Positions 1 through 6,389 of a stretch of DNA of 7,459 nt are shown here, in pieces. This DNA is from an uncultured Prevotella sp. Its GTDB lineage: Bacteria; Bacteroidota; Bacteroidia; Bacteroidales; Bacteroidaceae. The stretch spans positions 1 through 7,459 of the forward strand of contig URFI01000115.1 of NCBI GenBank assembly GCA_900547085.1, in the 5' to 3' direction. Made by a program: the position numbers and the translations under genes. How positions within the stretch are numbered: position 1 is the first letter of the stretch; each line of letters opens with the position of its first letter. The notes beneath the pieces are model-generated. The model worked only from the letters and a program-made list of their open reading frames with translations, did no database searches and was not told the DNA's origin.

Positions 1-1109
1 ACAAAGTTTCCGTTTCTTCAAAAATCAAAAACGGTGAGGAACGCGCCAGGTTGAAACAACTCGTTCGCAGCATTAAACCTAAAAACTGCGGCGTCATCGT
101 ACGCACGGTGGCAGAAGGAAAAAGAGTTGCTGAGTTAGATGGCGAAATGAAAGTGTTGACAAAGCGTTGGCAAGATGCGATTGTCAAAGTACAGAAAACC
201 CAAAAACGACCTCAACTAGTATATGAAGAAGCGGTACGAGCAATCGCTTTATTAAGAGATATATTTAACCCAAGCTTCGAGAATATTTATATTAATGATG
301 AAGAAGCATTTAGGCAGGTTAAAGACTATGTCACGTTAATAGCCCCGAGCAAGTCGGGCATTGTGAAACGGTACACGGGCAAAGTGCCTATCTTTGATAA
401 TTTCAACATCACAAAACAAATTAAGTCTAGCTTTGGTAAGACCATCAACTACAAGCATGGTGCCTATCTTATCATTGAGCATACCGAGGCCCTTCATGTC
501 GTGGATGTAAATAGTGGGAACCGAACACGAAAAGAAAATGACCAAGAAGCAAATGCGCTTGAAGTAAACCTTGGGGCAGCAGACGAATTGGCACGGCAGC
601 TCAGGCTGCGTGACATGGGAGGCATTATCGTTGTTGATTTTATCGACATGCATCTTGCTGAAGACCGACAGATGCTCTACGAACGCATGTGTAAGAACAT
701 GCAAAGTGATCGTGCACGTCATAACATTCTCCCACTGAGCAAGTTTGGATTGATGCAAATCACTAGACAACGTGTAAGACCTGTGATGGATGTCAATGTT
801 GACGAAACATGCCCAACGTGTAATGGCACAGGTAAAATTAAGTCTAGTATTTTATTTACCGATCAACTTGAAAGAAAAATTGACAAACTAGTCAACAAAA
901 TAGGAATTAAACGGTTCACGCTCCATGTTCATCCGTATGTATCCGCCTATATCAATCAAGGAGTGTTCTCCCTGAAACGTAAGTGGCAGATGAAATACGG
1001 ACTTGGAGTTAGCGTTATCCCTTCACAAAAACTAGCTTTTTTGCAATATGAATTTTACAATTCAAAAAAGCAGTTTATTGACATGAAGGAAGAGATAGAA
1101 ACAAAGTAA
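1..1109 (+). CDS. rng: Ribonuclease E/G family protein (RNase G), 5'-truncated by window edge
   Basis: Single-strand-specific endoribonuclease of the RNase E/G family, expected to act in the cytoplasm on rRNA precursors and mRNA. The frame is open from base 3, so the protein enters from outside the window; the TTG at 51 is an internal Leu codon, since the 16 codons before it continue the family sequence. About 368 residues are visible, and the N-terminal S1 RNA-binding region (roughly 150 residues) is missing. The metal-binding catalytic Asp residues are in VVDVNSG (Asp codon 504-506) and VVDFIDM (first Asp codon 636-638), matching E. coli RNase E D303 and D346. The Zn-link motif CPTCNGTG follows (Cys codons 810-812 and 819-821). 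RQLRLRDMGG and LSKFGLMQITRQRVRP are also family signatures. It lacks the long C-terminal degradosome scaffold of enterobacterial RNase E, so RNase G is the better name. It ends in TAA just before a strong terminator, so it is the last gene of its transcript. Confidence 0.95.
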   Translation, partial: KVSVSSKIKNGEERARLKQLVRSIKPKNCGVIVRTVAEGKRVAELDGEMKVLTKRWQDAIVKVQKTQKRPQLVYEEAVRAIALLRDIFNPSFENIYINDEEAFRQVKDYVTLIAPSKSGIVKRYTGKVPIFDNFNITKQIKSSFGKTINYKHGAYLIIEHTEALHVVDVNSGNRTRKENDQEANALEVNLGAADELARQLRLRDMGGIIVVDFIDMHLAEDRQMLYERMCKNMQSDRARHNILPLSKFGLMQITRQRVRPVMDVNVDETCPTCNGTGKIKSSILFTDQLERKIDKLVNKIGIKRFTLHVHPYVSAYINQGVFSLKRKWQMKYGLGVSVIPSQKLAFLQYEFYNSKKQFIDMKEEIETK

Positions 1110-1120
1110 ACTTTCTGATA

Positions 1121-1166
1121 CAACGGGGATGAGCATGCCACAAGCGTGTCCATCCCTGTTGTTTTT
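1121..1166 (+). terminator. Rho-independent terminator after rng
   Basis: A long hairpin lies 11 nt after the rng stop codon. The outer arms are CAACGGGGATG (1121-1131) and CATCCCTGTTG (1151-1161), 11 bp with one G-U pair. An A/C mismatch follows (1132/1150), then inner arms GCATGC (1133-1138) and GCGTGT (1144-1149), 6 bp with two G-U pairs, around the loop CACAA. A T-run (TTTTT, 1162-1166, continuing ATTATTT) follows directly. This is a textbook intrinsic terminator for the rng transcript and should insulate the peptidase locus from upstream transcription. Confidence 0.9.
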
Positions 1167-1210
1167 ATTATTTACCATATAGCATATTTCACAAAATTAC
1201 ATTGTAGGTC

Positions 1211-2173
1211 ATGAACAAGAAAACCCTACTCACACTCATTTCATGTTGCCTGCTCATGGGCATTCATGCGAAAGACATGTCGCAATATGAATGCTTCAGC
1301 CTCATGAAGGGCAAAATAAAACCATCGGTGGCGCCCATGCTCAAGACAACCTGGGGACAGAATGCACCCTATAATCTACAATGTCCGCTAGCTCCTGGCA
1401 AGAACGTACACTGCAAGACGGGCTGCGTGGCAACAGCCATGGCACAGGTTATGAAATACTACGGTTATCCAGCGCACGGACAAGGTAGTGTGAGGTACAC
1501 ATATGAGGGGGACGACAGACTAGCATATATCGTTGAGACCGACTTCAGTAAAAGCACCTACGACTGAGAGAAGATGAAAGATGCCTACACATACGGTGAC
1601 AACAGCTCGGACGAGGAGAAACAAGCAGTGGCAAAAATCATGGCTGACTGTGGTGCTGCTGTGAGAATGCAGTATGGACAATACGACAGTGGCGCATTTG
1701 ACATGGATGTGGCTCAGGCCCTGAAAGACCATTTCACTTACGACGATGCTGTGACCTACCTGTCAACCTTCTACGATGATGTAAATGACAGCATATGGTA
1801 TACAACTCTTTACCAGCAACTATCAGACGGCATGCCGGTCATCTATGGAGGCAGCACGGCCTACATACCGCATTGTTTTGTCATCGACGGCTACGACGAC
1901 AAGGGCAATTTCCATGTGGTATACGGACTGGGAGGCGGCGACGGATTTGTGGATCTCAAAAAGATACTTTACCAGAATCAGTCGATGACATTCAATATCA
2001 AGCCACGGAAGGTGTCCAACGCGGTTGACAAACACCTCGCAGACAGCCGCACGCCTATGGAGAATGCACGCTACCGGCTAGACGGAACCATAATCAGCAA
2101 GCCGCAACGGGGTGTCAACATCATCGTGATGGATGATGGAACAGTGCGCAAGGAGATAATAACAGAGCCTTAA
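1211..2173 (+). pseudogene. C10 family cysteine peptidase (streptopain/interpain-like), broken by an in-frame TGA
   Basis: Secreted papain-like cysteine peptidase of MEROPS family C10 (relatives: streptococcal SpeB, Prevotella interpain A). One frame of 320 codons runs from ATG 1211 to TAA 2171-2173, interrupted only at codon 119 (TGA, 1565-1567). Residues 1-20 form a likely signal peptide (KK, hydrophobic core, cleavage after HA); LISC at 9-12 resembles a lipobox but leaves a very short hydrophobic stretch. Any propeptide is short. WGQ (48-50) supplies the likely oxyanion Gln, and TGCVATAMAQVMKYY holds the putative nucleophile Cys72. After the stop, PHCFVIDGY carries the catalytic His (codon 221). 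The SpeB-like loop NWGWGG reads VYGLGG here (codons 237-242). The tail (codons 287-320) has a YRLDGT..S.PQRGV motif seen at the ends of many Prevotella secreted proteins. The TGA follows TYD, where homologues have Trp, so one TGG-to-TGA change explains it. Cys and His lie on opposite sides, so neither half alone can be active; the second half has an ATG at 1574 but no signal peptide. A sequencing error remains possible. No clear promoter was seen. Confidence 0.85.
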
Positions 2174-2215
2174 CAAGTTTTCTATTGTTGTTTGCTAAAA
2201 CTTTGTTTGAGTATG

Positions 2216-2262
2216 AAAAATAAGGAGGGTGTATCTTAATTCGTCTTCATGATGCACCCTCT
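2216..2262 (-). terminator. Hairpin terminator between the convergent genes, best oriented for the PBP gene
   Basis: Arms GAGGGTGTATC (2225-2235) and GATGCACCCTC (2251-2261) pair over 11 bp with one G-U pair, extended by G2224-T2262, around a 15-nt loop. Read on the minus strand, the hairpin is followed by TTATTTTTC (2223-2215), a proper U-tract. It lies about 140 nt past the stop codon of the minus-strand penicillin-binding protein. On the plus strand no T-run follows, so termination of the peptidase transcript here would be weaker, though a hairpin 50 nt past its stop could still protect the 3' end. Apart from this hairpin and the box at 2320, the 230-nt gap 2174-2403 shows nothing recognisable. 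Confidence 0.65.
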
Positions 2263-2319
2263 CCTATCCCTTGTAAATTTCTACTGAGCCAAAAGATTAT
2301 TATCTTTACTAGATTATCG

Positions 2320-2327
2320 TAATTTTG
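2320..2327 (+). promoter_or_regulatory. Orphan Bacteroidota -7 box (TAATTTTG), weak call
   Basis: TAATTTTG matches the Bacteroidota primary sigma factor -7 consensus TAnnTTTG exactly and is followed by CA, as is often seen. No good TTTG -33 element lies about 20 nt upstream. It points rightwards into the 3' end of the minus-strand penicillin-binding protein gene, with no credible plus-strand gene after it. It may be chance in A/T-rich DNA, an antisense promoter, or a remnant of a lost gene. Confidence 0.25.
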
Positions 2328-2403
2328 CAACTTTATTCGCGCATTGTTGAATTTGAGAATCGAAAGTATGTTTACGGCAACATCTATGACTTCAACACAT
2401 CTA

Positions 2404-4716
2404 TTATTCGTAAACCTCGTCGATACCAAACTCATCTATGTCCCTATCATCTCCGGCGCACGGATTATAGCCTTCAGGAAGCCCAAATGAAGCATCTGGT
2501 TTATATCCTAACGAAGCATCTTTATAAACTCTTTTCATGAAGTTAGCCCATATTGGCAAAGCCATGGTTGCCCCCTGCCCCATCCTCATGGAGTCAAAAT
2601 GAATGTCGCGGTCTTCACCGCCTACCCAACATCCACTCACTAATTGTGGCGTGAAGCCCATGAACCAGGCATCAGAGTTGCGGTTTGTAGTGCCAGTCTT
2701 CGCTCCTATCTCTCCATCGATGTTGTACTTGAAACGCAATCGACCTGCTGTTCCTCTGTCAACAACTTCTTGCAAGAGAACTAGCATTTTGTTGGCACTC
2801 TCCGCACTGATTACTTCGCTCATACGAGGCTGAAAAGTAGCCAGCACATTCCCTTCATTGTCTTCTATTTTAGAAACAAACATCGGAGCAGTACGAATTC
2901 CGTGGTTGGCAAATGTGGTGTATGCGCTGACCATTTCGCCAACAGAAACTTCACAAGGTCCAAGACAAAGAGCCATAGAGGGATGAATGTCTGGATTTTG
3001 AATGCCAAAGTCGTGGAGCATACTTACAAACAGCTGTGGGTTCAAACGGCTCATCAAGTATGCCGATATCCAGTTATTCGAGTTTGCCAGGCCCCATTTC
3101 AGCGTCACCATTGAGCCATATCGTCTTCTACTGGTGTTTCTTGGCGTCCAAGGCTTGCCCGCCACCATATAGGTCCTCTGCACGTTGGGGGCTTGGTCGC
3201 AAGGAGAAAAACCGTTCTCCATGGCCAAGGAATACAGAAAAGGTTTGATGGTCGACCCTACCTGTCGGCGTCCATTCATCACCATGTCATACATGAAGTG
3301 ATTGTAGTCAAGTCCACCCACGTATGCCTTCACATGACCCGTCTGCGGATCCATACTCATGAAGCCCGCCCGAAGGAACGATTTGTAATAACGGATAGAA
3401 TCCATGGGCGTCATTGTCGTATCCACATCGCCATGATAGGTAAACACCGCCATGTCGACAGGCGTGTTGAACGACTTCTTGATTTCTGCTTCAGTGGCAC
3501 CCGAGGCTTTCAATGCCCTATAGCGTTCACTTCCTATCATAGACCTGTTCAAAATAGATCTGATTTCTTTCGGTGTCAGTGCTTTGGTAAAGGGTGCGTT
3601 GGGGCGTTTGGCTTTCTCTTTGTCAAAAGCCGGTTGCAAGAACTTAGCCACATGGTTATAAACAGCCTGTTCAGCATATAGCTGCATACGTGAATCTATG
3701 GTGGTAAACACCTTCAAGCCATCTGTGTAGACATTATAAGGCTTGCCATTTCTCTTAAAATTCTTATTGCACCATCCATAGAGGGGATCTGTATCCCATG
3801 CGATGGAATCAAAGACAAATTGATTCTGGTTCCAGGAAGGATAATCAGAACGATCTGGACGTGAGGCCATCATATATTGGCGCAGAAATTCACGGAAGTA
3901 GGTAGCCAATCCATTCTTGTGATCTGTACGGTGAAAGTCCAACTTAAGCTTTTCATCTGCGTACTGGTGATATTCTGCTTTCGAAAGATAGCCGGCCTTC
4001 TGCATTTGCCCTAGCACGACATTACGACGCTCGGTACAACGTTCAGGATAACGAACGGGATTATAAAGAGACGGATTCTTACAAAGACCGATGAGCATGG
4101 CCGACTCTGTGACAGTCAAGTCTTTTGGCTCTTTGTTGAAATATGTATTTGCAGCAGTTTTAATTCCTACTGCATTGTGAAGAAAATCAAAATAATTAAG
4201 GTATAAAGCGATGATTTCTTCCTTTGTGTAATTTCGCTCCAACTTTACCGCGATGACCCATTCAATGGGCTTTTGCAACATTCGTTCCAATGTACTTCGT
4301 GCAGTTTCCGAATAAAGCTGTTTAGCCAACTGCTGCGTAATGGTTGAACCACCTCCGGCATTCTCTTGTCCAAGTATTCCACGCTTGATGATAGCGCGCC
4401 CCAATGCGAAAAAGTCAATTCCCGAATGTTCATAGAATCGTTCATCCTCTGTTGCAACCAAGGCATGAACCAGATGTGGAGAAATTTTTGAATAAGGTAT
4501 AACAATGCGGTTTTCCTTGTTAAAGTTCCAGGTACCCAGCACTTTGCCGTCTGCCGAATAAACCTGGGTTGCAAAACGACTGATAGGGTTTTGAAGGTCT
4601 TCTACTTCAGGCATATAGCCTATCCACCCATTCCATATCGCAATAAATGCAATTAGGATGACGCAAAATACTGCGATCAAAGTTTTCCAAAGGAAATGAA
4701 CAAATGCCTTTCTCAT
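2404..4716 (-). CDS. mrcA: Class A penicillin-binding protein 1A (bifunctional transglycosylase/transpeptidase)
   Basis: Inner-membrane enzyme that polymerises lipid II into glycan strands and cross-links the stem peptides in the periplasm. Numbering from ATG 4716 (770 aa): basic N-terminus MRK, membrane anchor about 8-33, then the GT51 domain with EDERFYEHSGID (91-102, catalytic Glu91), GGSTITQQLAKQ (123-134), the LERMLQKPIEW segment and KEEIIALYLN (165-174). The transpeptidase domain has all three motifs: STIK (488-491, acylated Ser488), SNN (546-548) and KTGT (673-676). Length is normal for the family and the acidic tail ends in EVYE. The frame also extends to a GTG at 4728 (774 aa). The ATG is preferred because it gives the usual basic start and lies about 25 nt after the expected transcription start from the -7 box at 4755-4748. 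The gene stands alone, divergent from pyrB and convergent with the peptidase pseudogene. Class A PBPs often have paralogues, so the symbol is by family rather than proven orthology. Confidence 0.93.
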   Translation of the reverse strand: MRKAFVHFLWKTLIAVFCVILIAFIAIWNGWIGYMPEVEDLQNPISRFATQVYSADGKVLGTWNFNKENRIVIPYSKISPHLVHALVATEDERFYEHSGIDFFALGRAIIKRGILGQENAGGGSTITQQLAKQLYSETARSTLERMLQKPIEWVIAVKLERNYTKEEIIALYLNYFDFLHNAVGIKTAANTYFNKEPKDLTVTESAMLIGLCKNPSLYNPVRYPERCTERRNVVLGQMQKAGYLSKAEYHQYADEKLKLDFHRTDHKNGLATYFREFLRQYMMASRPDRSDYPSWNQNQFVFDSIAWDTDPLYGWCNKNFKRNGKPYNVYTDGLKVFTTIDSRMQLYAEQAVYNHVAKFLQPAFDKEKAKRPNAPFTKALTPKEIRSILNRSMIGSERYRALKASGATEAEIKKSFNTPVDMAVFTYHGDVDTTMTPMDSIRYYKSFLRAGFMSMDPQTGHVKAYVGGLDYNHFMYDMVMNGRRQVGSTIKPFLYSLAMENGFSPCDQAPNVQRTYMVAGKPWTPRNTSRRRYGSMVTLKWGLANSNNWISAYLMSRLNPQLFVSMLHDFGIQNPDIHPSMALCLGPCEVSVGEMVSAYTTFANHGIRTAPMFVSKIEDNEGNVLATFQPRMSEVISAESANKMLVLLQEVVDRGTAGRLRFKYNIDGEIGAKTGTTNRNSDAWFMGFTPQLVSGCWVGGEDRDIHFDSMRMGQGATMALPIWANFMKRVYKDASLGYKPDASFGLPEGYNPCAGDDRDIDEFGIDEVYE

Positions 4717-4747
4717 TCTCCACAACACATATTATATATTATTGATG

Positions 4748-4755
4748 CAAAAATA
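4748..4755 (-). promoter_or_regulatory. -7 promoter box for the class A PBP gene
   Basis: On the minus strand the sequence reads TATTTTTG followed by CA, an exact match to the Bacteroidota -7 consensus TAnnTTTG. Transcription would start near 4741, about 25 nt before the ATG at 4716. No convincing TTTG -33 element is present: TTTACG at 4784-4779 is the nearest and is spaced slightly too far. The position, right upstream of a real gene in the correct orientation, makes this the best promoter call in the window. Confidence 0.55.
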
Positions 4756-4798
4756 CAACATTTCTTTTAATTATCTCTCGTAAATAAAAATTAATAGC

Positions 4799-4806
4799 TA
4801 ACTTAG
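4799..4806 (+). promoter_or_regulatory. Candidate -7 box for pyrBI (TAACTTAG), weak call
   Basis: TAACTTAG agrees with TAnnTTTG at five of six defined positions and would place the transcription start near 4813, about 26 nt before the pyrB ATG. No -33 TTTG is visible at the right spacing. The leader this predicts is too short for a pyrL-like leader peptide and attenuator of the enterobacterial kind, and no hairpin with a T-run was seen between 4740 and 4838. Confidence 0.25.
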
Positions 4807-4838
4807 CCGTCAATTCCAAAACATATCAAGTATACAAA

Positions 4839-5786
4839 ATGGAAAAACGTCATTTTATCACGATTGCCGATCTCGCTAAAGATGAGCTGATGTATCTGTT
4901 AGCCATGGCCGAGCAATTTGAAATGCACCCCAACCGCGAACTATTAAAGGGTAAAGTCGTAGCCACACTTTTCTATGAACCATCAACCAGGACCCGCCTT
5001 AGCTTTGAAACGGCTGCCAACAGACTGGGAGCACGTGTCATAGGCTTTTCAGACGCAAAGGCTTCCAGTGTATCTAAAGGTGAAACCCTCAAGGACACCA
5101 TACTTATGGTTTCCAACTATGCCGACCTCATCGTGATGCGCCATTACATCGAAGGAGCGTCTCAATATGCCAGTGAGGTGGCTCCCGTTCCCATCATCAA
5201 TGCCGGTGACGGCGCTCACATGCACCCTTCACAGTGTTTGTTGGATCTCTACTCCATCTATAAAACGCAAGGAACGCTCGAGAATTTGAACATTTACCTG
5301 GTGGGCGACCTGAAGTATGGTCGCACGGTGCATTCTCTCATTATGGCGATGCGTCACTTCAACCCCACTTTCCATTTCATTGCTCCTAACGAACTGTCCA
5401 TGCCTATGGAGTACAAGCTCTATTGTCAAGAGCACGGCATCAAGTATCAAGAGCACACTGCCTTTAACAGCAAGGTGCTGGCTGATGCCGACATTCTCTA
5501 TATGACACGCGTGCAGAAAGAACGTTTCTCTGACTTGATGGAATACGAACATGTGAAGAACGTTTACATTCTGCGCAACGACATGCTCAAAAATGTCAAG
5601 GACAACCTCAAGATACTGCATCCACTACCACGTGTCAACGAAATTGCTTACGACGTGGATGACAATCCGCATGCCTATTATATTCAACAAGCACAGAACG
5701 GACTCTATGCCAGACAAGCCATTTTCAGTCATTGTTTAGGCATCACACTTGAAGACATCAAGCAAGATAAAACAATTATCAAATAA
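4839..5786 (+). CDS. pyrB: Aspartate carbamoyltransferase catalytic subunit
   Basis: Condenses carbamoyl phosphate with L-aspartate to N-carbamoyl-L-aspartate, the committed step of de novo pyrimidine synthesis; cytoplasmic. The 315-residue length is normal for the catalytic chain. The carbamoyl-phosphate loop STRTRLSFE is at 49-57, Lys80 lies in SKGET (equivalent of E. coli Lys84, donated to the neighbouring active site), MRH is at 100-102, and HPSQ at 129-132. DLKYGRTVHSL (157-167) is the aspartate-domain signature, and LHPLPR (260-265) closes the active site. No essential residue appears changed. The ATG at 4839 begins the conserved N-terminus (MEKRHFITIADL), and A/T-rich DNA without a Shine-Dalgarno precedes it. 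pyrI follows 28 nt later, so the pair is probably an operon that makes a catalytic/regulatory holoenzyme. Confidence 0.97.
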   Translation: MEKRHFITIADLAKDELMYLLAMAEQFEMHPNRELLKGKVVATLFYEPSTRTRLSFETAANRLGARVIGFSDAKASSVSKGETLKDTILMVSNYADLIVMRHYIEGASQYASEVAPVPIINAGDGAHMHPSQCLLDLYSIYKTQGTLENLNIYLVGDLKYGRTVHSLIMAMRHFNPTFHFIAPNELSMPMEYKLYCQEHGIKYQEHTAFNSKVLADADILYMTRVQKERFSDLMEYEHVKNVYILRNDMLKNVKDNLKILHPLPRVNEIAYDVDDNPHAYYIQQAQNGLYARQAIFSHCLGITLEDIKQDKTIIK

Positions 5787-5814
5787 GTTGTAATACAACA
5801 ATAATATTCTGATT

Positions 5815-6270
5815 ATGAATAAAAAAGAGCGTTTAGTTGCAGCAATAGAGAATGGTACTGTTATTGATCATATTCCTGCAGGCAAGACATACCAAGTTGT
5901 CAATTTGCTGGAACTTCAATCATTAAACACACCAGTTACCATTGGCAACAATTTTGTCTCCAAAAAGATTGGTAAGAAAGGAATCATCAAGGTCTCGGAC
6001 AAGTTCTTCTCTGACGAAGAGATCAGCCGACTCTCCGTGGTAGCCCCGAAAATAGTGCTCAACATCATCAAAGATTACGAAGTAGTGGAGAAGAAAACCG
6101 TTGAGACACCAAACGAATTGCGCGGTATCGTGAAATGCAACAACCCCATGTGCATCACCAACAACGAGCCCATGCAAACCGTATTCCATGTGGTAGACAA
6201 GACACATGGTCTACTGAAATGTCACTATTGTGATAAAGAACAAGACATTAATAAAGTAGAACTCTGCTGA
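5815..6270 (+). CDS. pyrI: Aspartate carbamoyltransferase regulatory subunit
   Basis: Regulatory chain that binds nucleotide effectors and assembles with PyrB trimers; in the E. coli enzyme CTP (with UTP) inhibits and ATP activates. The protein is 151 residues, normal for the family. The N-terminal allosteric domain keeps GTVIDHIPAG (14-23) with Asp18, Lys59 in GIIKV and Lys93 after DYEVVE, matching the E. coli nucleotide-site residues Asp19, Lys60 and Lys94. The C-terminal zinc domain has four Cys (108, 113, 136, 139) in KCNNPMC and KCHYC, which hold the contact with the catalytic chain. Allosteric control is therefore likely retained, by inference from these residues. It lies 28 nt after pyrB in the same direction and ends in a genuine TGA stop, which shows that UGA is a stop codon in this genome. 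Confidence 0.97.
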   Translation: MNKKERLVAAIENGTVIDHIPAGKTYQVVNLLELQSLNTPVTIGNNFVSKKIGKKGIIKVSDKFFSDEEISRLSVVAPKIVLNIIKDYEVVEKKTVETPNELRGIVKCNNPMCITNNEPMQTVFHVVDKTHGLLKCHYCDKEQDINKVELC

Positions 6271-6325
6271 ATCCTGTCCTGTCAAACTCACTAAAACAAT
6301 CAATAATAGACCAAAAAAACAAACA

Positions 6326-6350
6326 GAATGCTGTGAATCGCAGACCATTC
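6326..6350 (+). other. Small hairpin in the pyrI-glyA gap
   Basis: In the 119-nt gap 6271-6389, GAATG (6326-6330) pairs with CATTC (6346-6350), and CTGTG (6331-6335) pairs with CGCAG (6339-6343) with one G-U, around the loop AAT and with AC (6344-6345) bulged. No T-run follows on the plus strand, so it is not a standard terminator for pyrBI; the A-rich tract lies before it. Its role is unknown: a weak 3' end, a glyA leader structure or chance. No TAnnTTTG box for glyA was found in this gap. Confidence 0.3.
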
Positions 6351-6389
6351 TAAATGAAACATCTTAACTTAAACCAAATTAAAAAAATC

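Noticed and set aside
336..770. 144-codon minus-strand ORF
   Set aside because: It is antisense to the RNase G catalytic region and has no recognisable features.
1565..1567. TGA in the peptidase as a recoded codon (selenocysteine or Trp)
   Set aside because: Trp is written TGG elsewhere in this gene, pyrI ends at TGA as a normal stop, no selenocysteine is expected at this position in C10 peptidases, and no SECIS-like hairpin was noticed immediately after it.
1211..2173. Two separate genes or a two-part enzyme instead of one broken gene
   Set aside because: Both parts are in the same frame, homology runs through the stop without gap or overlap, the nucleophile and catalytic His are on different parts, and the second part has no export signal.
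2325..2540. Small plus-strand ORF starting at a TTG after the orphan -7 box
   Set aside because: It mostly overlaps the PBP C-terminal coding region on the other strand, has no recognisable similarity, and starts within the promoter-like box itself.
3193..3681. 162-codon plus-strand ORF
   Set aside because: It lies entirely opposite the well-supported transpeptidase gene, its His/Arg-rich composition is typical of an antisense frame, and it has no recognisable domain.
6354..6389. Upstream in-frame ATG as the glyA start
   Set aside because: It adds a Lys/Asn-rich 12-residue extension unlike the family, whose conserved N-terminus begins at the ATG at 6390.
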